This document shows, piece after piece, positions 36,536-48,151 of a stretch of DNA of 64,000 nt; positions within the stretch are counted from its first letter, which is position 1, and each line of letters begins with the position of its first letter. Under the pieces are notes generated by a model. The model worked only from the letters and a program-made list of their open reading frames with translations, did not search any database and was not told where the DNA came from. A program made the position numbers and the translations under genes. Source of the stretch: Muraenolepis orangiensis (Eukaryota > Chordata > Actinopteri > Gadiformes > Muraenolepididae); the NCBI GenBank assembly GCA_027704905.1, contig CM050999.1, positions 2,148,847 through 2,212,846 on the forward strand, read 5' to 3'.

Positions 36536-37820
36536 GCACATGCACCTCTCCGCAACACACACACACTGTAGCACCTCTCCGCAACACACACACACTGTAG
36601 CACCTCTCCGCAACACACACACACTGTAGCACCTCTCCGCAACACACACACACTGTAGCACCTCTCCGCAACACACACACACTGTAGCACCTCTCCGCAA
36701 CACACACACACTGTAGCACCTCTCCGCAACACACACACACTGTAGCACCTCTCCGCAACACACACACACTGTAGCACCTCTCCGCAACACACACACACTG
36801 TAGCACCTCTCCGCAACACACACACACTGTAGCACCTCTCCGCAACACACACACACTGTAGCACCCTCCATTTGATTTACTGGGTTGTTTTTGTTTTTAC
36901 AAAAAGGCATCCCTTGTAAAATGTCACTTTATTTGTTTTTGATAGGCTGTTGTCTTCACTGCTTCACACCTGCTGCTACACTGCACTCCCACCACTGGGT
37001 TGATGTCACAGTGTATCCATGTTGCAAGTCAAAGGAACCAGTCTGTACATGTGTGCGTTCTACTTCTCTTCGGGGGATGTGCAGGGTAGCTGCCGTCGTC
37101 ATGGGAGACGACTGTCTCCTCCTCCGCCCCCCAGCCCTGGAGACTGTTGTTGGGTCTCTCTTGAGTTGAACAACAGGGAAAGGTAGCCGTGTAAGGCATG
37201 ATGGTCCCCCCACACCCCATCTTTATACTACTGTTACAACCCGTCTTCCCTCTCAGGTCCGCCGTGACCAGCGGGGCGAGACCAACGCGTTGTTTGTCCT
37301 CCTTTCTGCTCCTCTGCCGTCCATACCCCCGGGAACCTTTGGCATGCTTTCAGTTCCCCTTCGGCTTCTCGATGTAACGGATGTGATGAAATTGTGTGGG
37401 TTTATTAAGGTGACCGTAGATAACATGAATCATGCCAAGAAACTTTTGCAAGATTCTCACCGTTTTAAAAGTCACTTTAAAAGTCTCCCTCTAAAGGTCA
37501 ACCTGTTGTGTATCTTGTGGCGTTCCGTCCCACTCAACTACCGTCCTCTTTTAGGAGCCTTGTCTGCACTTTTGAAGCGATGAAGGCGTGCATCCAAACT
37601 ACTATCGTTATTTAATATCGCATGACTTTATGAATAAGGGAAGGCCCGCTGGAACCTTTTGTAGAACCAGGTTTGAAGCCTTAGTCCAGAGTCAGAGACT
37701 GGACTAAAAGTCATTACAATACTATAAGGGAGCATATTAATACTATATGTTGGCCACAAAATGCATAATCTGTATATTTTGTTTGCTGCTGTTTGTGATT
37801 AAAGTAGACAAAAAAAACAC
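36536..37820 (+). other. itm2c: Probable itm2c 3' UTR
   Basis: Begins with a 29-bp minisatellite (36542-36862, about 11 copies of GCACCTCTCCGCAACACACA CACACTGTA). A possible ATTAAA poly(A) signal lies at 37798-37803. The extent is inferred. Confidence 0.5.
36542..36862 (+). repeat. 29-bp minisatellite in the itm2c 3' UTR
   Basis: Eleven near-perfect copies starting 6 bp after the stop codon, each with a short (CA)5-6 tract. Confidence 0.97.
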
Positions 37821-38550
37821 CTGACACCATTTGTACTGAATTAATATACATATATTAATATATATATTAACATATATACATATATTAATATATACTTACA
37901 TATATTTATATATTAATATATACATATATTAATATATTAATACATATATACATATATTAATATATATATACAGGTGTACATATACATTTAAAGTCATGCA
38001 AATGTTGACTTACACATATTTAGAATATTTTCCATCTAGTGTACCTCTCGTGCCATGTAATCAGGCTTGGCATGTTCTTGCATCACACCGGTTTCTTTCC
38101 ACACCTGATTGCGCTGATTGCATTGTGCTGATTGTGAAGTCGTAATCCAGTTGGATTATTCTCCGTCTGGCGTCATGGCGACGCAGATCCTCCAAGTCTG
38201 CCTTCGCTCAAACCAGAAGCTTTGTTAAGTTTCTTCAGATCGTCTGGCTCCAAAACACAATGATTTATGTAGTTTAGAAAAACAAAACGCATCGCTTGTT
38301 AAATCATATTTAAAGCACTAAATATATGAAGCACAGAATAGTTCTCCTTTCCTGGAAAACCACTTCAATCATGTTTTGTTTTTTTATATCCAATGTATAT
38401 ATTTGTAAGGTATATATTGATTTGCCCACCATAGCACAGCCAGCGTCTCTGTGGCCCAGTGACTAGTGAGCTAGTGAACTAGTGACTATCGACCCTGGAG
38501 ACATGGATTCAAGTCCCACCGAGGTTGGTCTCCTTAGCACTATATTCACA
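37821..38550. other. AT-rich intergenic sequence; tRNA-like B-box near 38508
   Basis: ATATATTAATAT repeats at 37850-37975. GGATTCAAGTCCC near 38506 resembles a Pol III B-box preceded by a GGCCCAGTGACTAG head, possibly a decayed tRNA-derived SINE. No coding signal. Confidence 0.4.
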
Positions 38551-39401
38551 AGGCCTGTTGAAGCTCCTCCCTCCCCCATCGAGGCCTGTTGAAGCTCCTC
38601 CCCCCCATCGAGGCCTGTTGAAGCTCCTCCCTCCCCCATCGAGGCCTGTTGAAGCTCCTCCCTCCCCCATCGAGGCCTGTTGAAGCTCCTCCCCCCCATC
38701 GAGGCCTGTTGAAGCTCCTCCCTCCCCATCGAGGCCTGTTGAAGCTCCTCCCCCCCATCGAGGCCTGTTGAAGCTCCTCCCTCCCACATCGAGGCCTGTT
38801 GAAGCTCCTCCCCCCATCGAGGCCTGTTGAAGCTCCTCCCCCCATCGAGGCCTGTTGAAGCTCCTCCCTCCCACATCGAGGCCTGTTGAAGCTCCTCCCC
38901 CCATCGAGGCCTGTTGAAGCTCCTCCCCCCATCGAGGCCTGTTGAAGCTCCTCCCCCCATCGAGGCCTGTTGAAGCTCCTCCCTCCCCATCGAGGCCTAT
39001 TGAAGCTCCTCCCTCCCCCATCGAGGCCTGTTGAAGCTCCTCCCCCCCATCGAGGCCTGTTGAAGCTCCTCCCTCCCCCATCGAGGCCTGTTGAAGCTCC
39101 TCCCTCCCACATCGAGGCCTGTTGAAGCTCCTCCCCCCATCGAGGCCTGTTGAAGCTCCTCCCCCCATCGAGGCCTGTTGAAGCTCCTCCCTCCCCCATC
39201 GAGGCCTGTTGAAGCTCCTCCCTCCCCATCGAGGCCTGTTGAAGCTCCTCCCCCCATCGAGGCCTGTTGAAGCTCCTCCCCCCCATCGAGGCCTGTTGAA
39301 TCTCCTCCCCCCCATCGAGGCCTGTTGAAGCTCCTCCCTCCCCCATCGAGGCCTGTTGAAGCTCCTCCCTCCCCCATCGAGGCCTGTTGAAGCTCCTCCC
39401 C
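38551..39401. repeat. 28-31 bp minisatellite, left block
   Basis: About 28 copies of AGGCCTGTTGAAGCTCCTCC plus CTCCCCCATCG, varying in C-run length. Resumes at 40528. Confidence 0.96.
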
Positions 39402-40527
39402 TATTTACATTTACATTTACATTTAGGGCATTTGGCAGACGCTTTTATCTAAAGCGACTTACAAGGTGTACATTAGTTGAAGCAGACAATAGCATAACAC
39501 TGAGGTACGCAAACATAAAAATACAGCAGTTCACAAGTATTCATATTAACAAGATGAATAACACTATTTCGTACTACTAGGTCACCTGCTTAAGTAGCTG
39601 TGATAAGAGCGTGTTATCAACATTAAGGATATACACTTGCTAACATATGCAACATGCTAAGAGCTATTAATGTCAGGACTTAAGCAAGTTTAGGGGTTTC
39701 ACAAAGGAGAAGGAGGGTTCAAGGAGAGTCCAGGTGGACTCTGAACAGGTGGGTCTTGAGTCTCTTGCGGAAGCTGGCGAGGGACTCTGCCGTCCTGACA
39801 TGAGACGGGAGTTCATTCCACCACTGTGGAGCCAGAGCCGTGAAGAGCTGGGTCTTGGACGAGCGATGTTTGGTTGACATTAGTGAAGGTCGAACAAGTC
39901 GCCTGGCAGAAGTTGAGCGGAGCGCTCTGGCTGGGATGTAGGGTTTGACCAACGCCTGGAGGTAGGCCGGGGCAGTTCCATTGACTGCCCTAAAGGTCAG
40001 CACCAGAGTCTTGAATTTGATGCGAGCATTTACCGGAAGCCAGTGGAGATCGCGGAAGAGAGGGGTCACGTGGGAGAATTTCGGTAGGTTGAATACCAGG
40101 CGTGCTGCTGCGTTCTGGATGCGTTGGAGGGGCTTGGTTGCAGAGGCGGGGAGTCCCGCCAGGAGAGAGTTGCAGTAGTCGAGGCGGGTGATGACGAGCG
40201 CTTGGACCAGGATCTGCGCCGCTTCACGTGTGAGGAAGGGCCGGATCCTGCGGATGTTGTAGAGGGCAATTCTGCAAGATCGGGCCACCGCGGTGACGTT
40301 GGCATTGCAGGACAGCTGGTCATCTACCACCACACCAAGGTCTCTTGTTGTGGTTGAGGGGGAGACTTGGGTGTTCTCGATGGTGACCAGTAGGTCCATC
40401 TGAGGGCAGTCTTTCCCCGGTATGAAGAGGAGCTCAGTCTTGTCAAGGTTGAGCTTCAGGTGGTTGGCGGCTGTCCATCTGCTGATGTCGGCCAGGCATT
40501 TAGAGATGCGTGTTGCTATTTGGGTTT
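39402..40527 (-). mobile_element. L2 (Maui-like) LINE, 5' truncated, inserted in the minisatellite
   Basis: The minus strand encodes the C-terminal part of an L2 reverse transcriptase polyprotein, stop near 39719: KLNLDKTELLFIPG, DYCNSLLAGLP, LQRIQNAAARLVF, LHWLPVNARIKFK and LAPQWWNELPSHVR are L2 hallmarks. The frame is uninterrupted for about 270 residues. The 3' UTR ends in a (TTTACA)n-type tail at about 39402-39425, with the usual AAGCGACTTA/GGCAGACGC phrase nearby. CTGTTGAAGCTCCTCCCC occurs at both edges (39384-39401, 40528-40545); it may be the target duplication but is also the minisatellite unit. Confidence 0.93.
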
Positions 40528-40737
40528 CTGTTGAAGCTCCTCCCCCCCATCGAGGCCTGTTGAAGCTCCTCCCCCCATCGAGGCCTGTTGAAGCTCCTCC
40601 CTCCCCCATCGAGGCCTGTTGAAGCTCCTCCCTCCCCCATCGAGGCCTGTTGAAGCTCCTCCCTCCCCCATCGAGGCCTGTTGAAGCTCCTCCCCCCCAT
40701 CGAGGCCTGTTGAAGCTCCTCCCCCCATAGAGGGTCC
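40528..40737. repeat. 28-31 bp minisatellite, right block
   Basis: About seven more units of the 38551-39401 array. Confidence 0.95.
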
Positions 40738-42296
40738 ATTAGAGGCACAGCAGCATGTGAAATTCAGAAAATGTGAAATTTCTAAAACATTTTTGGGGGT
40801 TTTCAGAATTCCAATTCCATAACCTGGCAATTTGTGTGTTTTTATTTGCCATATGCAACGTAACAATGGAATGCTTACTCCCCTTTCCCTCCCGCAGTAG
40901 GAATAACCTACAACACTATACTAACAATACTAAAGAACAATAAAGTGACTGATGGATGATATATACATGAGTTGAATTGTGCAAAAAGCATTTTAAAGTG
41001 CCAGTAGTGCAGCAGCATCATAAAACAGTGCAGTAACTGTAATGAGTCTAGAAAGCAGCACTCCTAGCAGTTCAGTAGGTCACTGCCTGTGGATAAAAAC
41101 TATCCTTAAACCTGGTAGTCCTTGCTGTACGGATGCTGAGGAACCCGCGACCGGACGGTAGGGGGAGAAGAGATGGACTTTTTCAGACATCTGGTCCTAA
41201 AGATCTCCTCCGCTTGTGGTGTTCCTCACGGATGGCCTCCAGCCCTCCAGGTGGCGCCATCGGTCTGCTGTCCCGTAGGATGAGGAGACCTTTGCCCTAT
41301 TGTCACATGACTCGGCCATCAGGCGCACATTGAGGCAGGCTGCTACATAGGAGGCTCTTCAACCCCGTAGCCAGGTTCAATGAATTCCTACTGCTCAGTC
41401 ACGAAAGAATTCACTAAACAAATCACAGATTTGTTTCTAAACACATTACACTATGTTCAGGCTGAAGTGCGTTTTCTAAATCTGAAGAATAAAAAAAATG
41501 CCTCAATATACCAATTTCAGTTGCACTGCAGGGGGGAAGGGAGGGAGACATGTCCCCACACCAGAGAAGAGACTACTACATCTCTTCTCATATTAAAACC
41601 TACATTTTATATACATGCCATTTGTTCTTATTCTAATTTGGCTGGGTGGTTAATAACACATTTTTCTGTGGTGTGATAAACCCAAAGCACAAAACATTGA
41701 CACCAAAGCACAGTGAAGCACTGGAGAATGTCACAAAATAAACATACTTTCCATGGCTCACATCCATGGGTGCAGGTTAGCCCCTTCAGCCACAAGTTGA
41801 TGGTCGTTGCACCTCTAGATCACCACGAATTGCAACAATATAAAGCATTTGTTGGAACAACATGAAGTAGAACCCCCTTCTACACATTCATATCAACGTT
41901 GAGTTAATAGGGTAACAGTCACCTGTCAGAGACCTGCTCCAGGTCCTGGTGGCTGTGGGGGAGCAGCTGGCCGAGTCACGCAGCACACATGAAGAAGGTG
42001 ATGAAGGCGATGGCTGCTCCACCCACGCCCTGAGACTGGGCATGACCATGGTGCAGGTCACAGGTCAACCACTAGGGACAAAACACACACGGTAAGGCTC
42101 TGGGAGGAGCAGAGCATGATGGGAGATGAAGTGTCTGTTTAAACTACAAAAAACACGACAAGTTTTATATTCCCAGATGGGAAATGTGCCACAACAGAAA
42201 CTACAGGACAGTAATATAATTTAAATAGATTAAAAAAAAGAACACTACAATTAACAAAGGAGACGCATAATTAAAACAGTGAGATGTTACAAGTTG
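40738..42296. other. No gene established; dispersed-repeat sequence
   Basis: Around 41000-41090 the phrase GTGCAGCAGCATCAT ... AGCAGTTCAGTAGG recurs near 58398-58487, so part of this is a dispersed repeat. A short minus-strand frame ending at 41976 (GVGGAAIAFITFFMCAA-stop) is the only coding-like trace and was not recognised. Confidence 0.4.
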
Positions 42297-42359
42297 TCTG
42301 AGTGGTGGGTCTGGGTTAACGTTGTAACTTACAACGTTAACCCAGACCCACCACTCAGA
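42297..42359. repeat. 63-bp near-perfect palindrome
   Basis: A 31-bp arm beginning TCTGAGTGGTGGGTCTGGGT (42297-42327) is exactly reverse-complemented at 42329-42359 with a 1-nt loop. Confidence 0.95.
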
Positions 42360-42489
42360 TTCAGATAACTGTATTCATCCCGAGGGAAATTAAGGTGCAA
42401 CAGTTGACACAGGGGGAATAAATGCACACACAAATATACTAATACCTAAAGCTAAAAACGAAATAACAACTAACTAAACAAAACTAGTT

Positions 42490-42735
42490 GTCACGGCTAC
42501 GGTGGTTGGCAGGGGGGCGTGGTCTAGCCACGTGCGCTAGCGGCTCACACACGCCCCTGTCAACAAACAATCACGTTGGTTGACAGGGGGCGTGGCCAAG
42601 CCACGTGCGCTGGACACAATCTCCCCGTGTAATTTGTTGATCACCTCACCTGGGGTATATATACGTGGTCTTTCCTTTACCCCAGCGTGAGGTCGTTACT
42701 CTACTATGCACGTAGTTCTCCCGTCTGGTACCCAT
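42490..42735 (+). mobile_element. Possible LTR-like segment with TATA box
   Basis: Starts TGTCACGGCTACGGTGG, contains two copies of a CGTGG(T/C)C...AGCCACGTGCGCT module (42518 and 42590), then TCACCTGGGGTATATATACG, a good TATA box, about 75 bp before the 74-bp minisatellite. It resembles the promoter half of a fish LTR, but no partner LTR or genes are visible. Confidence 0.3.
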
Positions 42736-42739
42736 CGCC

Positions 42740-42969
42740 TGCCAACTACCTGCCGGTACTCCGCACCCGATACCCCCGGTACAGACTCCTTCCCCTGTCC
42801 CGGACTACCCGCCGGTCAACTACCTGCCGGTACTCCGCACCCGGTGCAGACTCCTTCCCCCGTCCCGGACTACCCGCCGGTCAACTACCTGCCGGTACTC
42901 CGCACCCGATACCCCCGGTACAGACTCCTTCCCCTGTCCCGGACTACCCGCCGGTCAACTACCTGCCGG
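42740..42969. repeat. 74-bp minisatellite, left block
   Basis: About three units with CCGGTACTCCGCACCCGATA CCCCCGGTACAGACTCCTTC. Resumes at 48152. Confidence 0.95.
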
Positions 42970-43710
42970 CAGGCCCGGCGTCATGGGCGGGCCCCATGGG
43001 GCAAGGCCCGCCCATCCAGGATTTGGGCCCGCCCATGAGATATCAGGGATTCAAAAAAATGATTATATAAAAATATATTTTTTAATTTTTATTATGTTTA
43101 TTGTTTTTATTTGTAGGGCTTTATCATACCATTCATTTTTGTACTAAACTATGTTGAAACATTAGTATAATATCATTTTTTTATTTAGCTATGAAATTCT
43201 GAATGAATCTGGCGATACTGGATTTTCGCGGGGTTGAGTCGTGTGTGTTTTTTTAAGTGAGACGCGTCACAGCAACCTGTCAGTTGATATGTATCGGCAA
43301 CAATGGATATTAGGAAGTGGTTCACCAACAATAAGAGCTCACACAAGGATTGTGGCAACTCTTGTGAGCCGGGCAGCAGCAGTTCATCCTTTAGCAGCCC
43401 AGGCCCAGCTCCCATTCTAAACGCTCGTGATCTTGGAGATTTTTCTTTTCTAGTCCCAGAGGACCTTGGCGTGGATACACCAAAACAGGTAGTCCTGGAT
43501 AGTTTTCCATCTCGGCTGTTTTCCGGGAAAAAACGTAGTTTTGCCAGCTCATGGTACCAAAACCGACCCTGGCTTGAATACTCCGTGAAAGGAGATGCTG
43601 CGTACTGTTTCCCATGCAGAAAGTTTAAGGCTCATCATCATGACGCATCGTTCACCGTAAAAGGCTTCAAAGACTGGAAGCATGCCTTACAAAAGGGCAC
43701 GGGTCTTAGC

Positions 43711-45701
43711 CAGTGTTGGGCAAGTTACATCCAAAATATAATACATTATATATTACTAGTTACTGTCATTTGAAAGTAATTAGTTACATTACAATATTAC
43801 TATCTCTGAATTGTAATGCGTTACACTACTTGTGTATTACTTTTGAGTTACTTTCAACAAAATAGCCACAGAAATATATGACTAAGCATTTAAAAATGCT
43901 AAACTGCAGATTGTTATAGCTGATTATTTACATTCAGTGGAGGATGATGTAACATAATGACTGTGTAGGCCCCTAAAGCTACTAATAACTTAATATAATA
44001 GGCACAGTAAAGGCTCATGGCACAATACAATGAGTAACAATGACAGTTAGAATCATATAAGCAGACAAATGATCAAAGTCTGTAAGTTATGATGGAGATG
44101 CTGCAAATATTTAAAGTCCTGGCCTATTCATATGAAACAAAATAGAGTTAGAGCCCACTATAACATAGCCTATAGCCTTATAATATGACAAACACACAAT
44201 CTCTTTTTCTTTTAGTTTCTATTGTTTTATTCTCTTTTAATTCAAGCTTACAGCACAAAGATGCCATGCACTGAATGGACACAACTTCTGTTTTATGAGT
44301 CCAACAAACATTAACATGTAATCTAAACATAGCCTACAACGGCTAATCAATAAAACACAGGCCAGAGAAGCCAGGAAATTTGCCAAAAAAATGGCTACAA
44401 CGTAGGCTACCACAGAAAGGCTGGTAAAATGTCAATCACTTATAGCTAGAACTCTAGCTAAAGCACATACGGTACTTCAAGAATACTGAAAATAAAATAA
44501 AGTGCATGGGCCTATTTGGCAAATATGAAATACAAATCAGTCATTTCACTCCCAACTTCACAAAAAATGTAAGACTGGATAAATAAATAAACATAAAATT
44601 GAAAATAAAAAATGAATTCTTCACAGAAACCTGTTCCTGTCAAATGGCCTATATAACAGAGGTAGCATGCAGCCTAGAAGGCTGGTAAAGTAAACAGAAC
44701 TATAAAGGCAGTTATGGCCTGGACATAGCCTACTTCTGGTTCTAGGGTGTAGTGGGGGGGACTAGCCTATTCCACCACCCTCTTGACTGAAATATCTGTT
44801 GAAGCGCATCAGGAGAAGGCGCTGAAAGCGTCCATCACCAAGACGGTTGCGTTTTGGGGTGAGCACAAGATTCCCAAGACTGAAAAGTCTTTCTACTGGT
44901 GCACTGGATGGTGTTGGGGTGTTATAGCGGAGTGCAATTTGTTTAATCCTTGGAAACATGTGCAGGCTTTCCATCACAGGGGCAGAACTGAGATAAGACA
45001 TTACCTCTGTTTCCACTGACATGGGCGCATCAGCTGTGGCACTGGGCTGTCATCATAGGGAGTGCATGTCTTCCACAATAAATTCTGCCACCAGTCTCCT
45101 CACTTCTCTGGCTTCAAGAACCATGGCAGACCGAGAGAAACTTAACTTTTGTTGCTTTGTCTGTCCCGTATGTTCGTCCTCTTTTTTCTTTCTCTTCTCC
45201 GCAGGTGCATCCCTCTCTTTCAGCTTAGTGTTAGCGTGGCACCGGTCCAGGTGTTTCTTTAAGTTACTGGTGCTATTTTTTGACGTCGAGAGTTCCCTCG
45301 GTGTCGCACACAGGTTGCATTTTACAATGATGTTCTTCTCCTTCTCTTTGAGGAACTGAAAATAATGGGCGAATGTCCATCGCGCAAACGTAGAGTCCGG
45401 CTGCGCCGTGTCTGTTGTCATCATCAGCCTCAACAGGAGAGAAAAAAAAAACAACAGGAAATCGCGCTTGCTCCCGAGTCCCGGCTTTTTTCTGTTGTCG
45501 GGATGTCTCGCGGTGTTGGTGAATTCTTTAAAAAACAACAGCTAAACGGGTTAAAATGCGTTGTAACGCGCGTTACTTAGATTGTAACGAGTAAAATATT
45601 ACCGAAAATGTATTAGTAATGCGTTATATTACTGCGTTACAGCAAATAGTAATACATTACTGTAATTGCGTTACTTTTGTAACGCGTTACCCCCAACACT
45701 G
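43711..45701 (-). mobile_element. hAT-A copy 2, inverted 1,991-bp hAT transposon
   Basis: Same 1,991-bp length as copy 1 at 23344-25334, in inverse orientation. Its BED-finger frame (45538-45053) and C-terminal frame (45022-44762) read the same residues as copy 1. Its own target duplication is GTCTTAGC (43703-43710 and 45702-45709), so it is an independent insertion, here into the hAT-C transposase coding sequence. Confidence 0.95.
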
Positions 45702-46616
45702 GTCTTAGCAAACACCAGTAGCGTGGCGTGGGGAACATTTTAGGGGAAGCCAGTTTTTTTGGGTCAATAACGTAACCAGATGAGTGATTACAGCGCCCGG
45801 TATCATTTTACACAGTTGTATCATACAGATGCAGGACTTGCACACGCCTGTTATCTAACCGACAGGTCCGCACGCACTCTCCAGTCAAAACTCTCGTCTT
45901 ATTAATTTAAGCATCCCCCCCCCCCCCAAATGCATAACCAGCCGCTCAATGCGCAGTGCAGATTCGGTAATGAATAAAAAAGCTTCAATTTCACAGCACA
46001 ATCTATGTGATTTTTTGATTTACCGTGCCTCTCAATTGCCCGTGACAGGTTGGCAAGGTCGATGAATCCTGAAGTTGCCCAAGGATTGTTCAGGGAGCAC
46101 AAATCCTTGTCAAAAAGAAGACATGGCCAGCAAAATAGACATGAACAACAAACAACGGACATAATTGTCCTCATTGTACGTCCGATTCGCTCCCTTTTTC
46201 CTCTGTGCACACAGCTCGAGTGTGGGCATGGGCCTGTCATCAGATTTAATTTTTAGTTGCTGCTGTAGCGGAAGTTTAGTAAAGTTGTTTTTTATTAAGT
46301 ACGCCAAATCTCCACCCTCCATAATGCTTAATACTATCAAACGGCGAGGATGACAGTTACAGTACTACGTACTGATGTTGATGTGATTTGTGAGTCAAGG
46401 GATTCCCTTCAAATCGATCCAATGGGATCAAGGGATCCCATTCCCTTGAGGGGGGATGCCAGCCGTCTCTGGCCTCCCTTGGCATGGCCCTGACCAATCA
46501 CAGGTTGGCAGGGGGACATGACGTGGGCCTCATCTGATTGGTCAATCCGGGACAATCCCTCCATTTTTTTTTTCACCAAGGAAAGCTCATTCGGCTGGCC
46601 TCCTCAATTTCACCAT

Positions 46617-47060
46617 AATCAAGTCAAGTCAAGTCAAGTTTATTGTCACTTCACAGTTTACAGTTTAGTATAAAGCAGTGATGTGAAATTCTTGTGTGCA
46701 ATACCCGACGACAGACAGCAGTTATAGAATAAGATAAAATAAAAATAGATAAAAATAGATAAAAATAGAATAAAAAATAGAATAAAAAATAGAATAAGGA
46801 ATATAAAATAAAAATAAAAAATGCAATTTATAAAATGCAAAAATCAGCACAGAAAAGAGCAATATATATATATATAAATCAATGTAATAAAATATACATT
46901 GTTATATGTTATACGCCCTTGTTCAGCAGCCTGATGGCCTGACTGTGGAAGCTATCTCTAAGCCTATTTGTACGACACTTGATACTGCGGTATCGCCTGC
47001 CTGACGGTAATAGTGAGTAAAGTTCGTGGCTGGGGTGGGCAATGTCTTTTATAATTCTTT
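46617..47060 (-). mobile_element. LINE 3' UTR fragment nested in hAT-B
   Basis: Begins with (TCAAG)n and TTTATTGTCACTTCAC, the reverse of a LINE tail. Contains CAGCCTGATGGCCTGACTGT and GCCTGCCTGACGGTAATAG, phrases of a common fish LINE 3' region, and an (AAAATAG)n patch. Family not assigned. Confidence 0.5.
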
Positions 47061-47137
47061 TGGCCTTGGCCACGCCCCCTAATATCTAGGGGGCGCTGTT
47101 GTTTCACTCTTTGTAAAATACTCAATGAGAATGGGGG

Positions 47138-47190
47138 AGAGACGGTCCGGCAGCAACACACAGGCTGTGTGTTGCTGCCGGACCGTCTCT
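47138..47190. repeat. 53-bp near-perfect palindrome
   Basis: A 26-bp arm beginning AGAGACGGTCCGGCAGCAAC (47138-47163) is exactly complemented at 47165-47190 around a single G. Confidence 0.95.
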
Positions 47191-48151
47191 CCTACATTTT
47201 TGAAATTAAAATAAAAAAAAATAATTTTATTTTAATTTAAAAAATGTATTAAAATTATAACTACAATCCGAAAAAACAGGGGAAGCCTGGCTTCCCTTGG
47301 CCTCCGGGAGAAAACGCCACTGGCAAACACGGCTCTTCCAAGGAACATTTAGTGTGTGAGAAATTGTGGAGAGAAAAACAAATGCGCATCGAGACTGGTC
47401 AGGAAATCACAACGCTTGACAACAAAGATCAGCTGGCTCATAACAGTTATTATCTGGCAGTGGGTTATTTTTGTCATTGTTTGAGTATACCCTCCAAAAG
47501 GACCCAGAACTTGCGAAAATTGCCCCCACCATTCCCAAAAATGCTACCTACATAAGCCATGATATACAAAACGACATAATTGACCTGATGAGCTTGTAGT
47601 AAGGAGCATATAGGTGAGGAAATAGGCCACTCCTTTAACACTCTGTCACCATGGAGGAACCCCAGACCAACAGGCTGGGAAAACATTTACATTGTAGTGC
47701 GTTTTGTTGATGAGAACTAAGTCATAAAGAAAGGCTCTTGACAATCGCCACAGCAGTTGCAGGTGATGCAGAAACCCTCACACAGACACTTACTGCTGAA
47801 ATACGCAAAGTTGGCCACGCTCTCTCCCCCTCTCTCCCCCTCTCTCCCTTGCTCAACACCTCTCCACCTTATGCTCGCTCTTGTTGGCACAGCGTTACAA
47901 ATGGTTGGTTATGTGGCACATGTGTGGGAGAGAGAGCGTGTGCAGCAGCAGCTGAAACATTTCCTATGCTCAATATGTTTCATTGCGTGCACAAAAATAA
48001 CGCCTAAATCTTTCGGCAACTATATGCACATATGTTACGTTAAAATGGGGTGGGGCCTGGGGGTCGGGGGGTGGGGCCTGGGGGTCGGGGGGTGGGCCCG
48101 CCCTGGTAAATCAAATGCCCGCCCAGAGATGGATGTCTGCCGCCGGGTCTG

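Larger units (their letters stand above)
45716..47322 (-). mobile_element. hAT-B, second nested hAT element
   Basis: Flanked by the exact 8-bp duplication GCAAACAC (45708-45715 and 47323-47330). Ends CAGTAGCGT and, on the other strand, CAGTGGCGT. The minus strand holds broken frames of a TTF-type hAT transposase: KSDDRPMPTLELCAQRKKGA (46340-46110 frame), then LFCWPCLLF and NLSRAIERHGKSKNH (46240-45902 frame). The two frames are out of register, and no C-terminal dimerisation domain was seen, so the copy is defective. A LINE 3' end (46617 onward) lies inside it. Confidence 0.88.
42970..48151 (+). mobile_element. hAT-C, ZMYM1/TTF-type hAT element hosting two nested transposons
   Basis: Terminal repeats CAGGCCCGGCG (42970) and the complement of CAGACCCGGCG (ending 48151) match at 10 of 11 positions. 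The 8-bp target duplication CCTGCCGG flanks it at 42962-42969 and 48152-48159. The transposase starts at 43303 (MDIRKWFTNNKSS) and has a TTF-type zinc finger near SSWYQNRPWLEY and AAYCFPCRKF. It is cut at 43702 by nested elements and resumes at 47331 with GSSKEHLVCEKLW. Downstream frames (DPELAKIAPTIPKNATY near 47500) are truncated, so the element is dead. Without the two insertions it would be about 1.6 kb, shorter than an autonomous copy. Confidence 0.9.

Noticed and set aside
36956..37220. Minus-strand frames of 63-85 residues in the itm2c 3' UTR
   Set aside because: No domain, no composition bias typical of coding sequence, and antisense to a transcript.
37290..37583. 97-residue plus-strand frame after itm2c
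   Set aside because: No recognisable motif, and it lies within the probable 3' UTR.
38463..39377. Frames with repeated EELQQASMG or GGASTGLD
   Set aside because: Minus-strand translation of the 28-31 bp minisatellite; the frame into the L2 LINE is a chance fusion.
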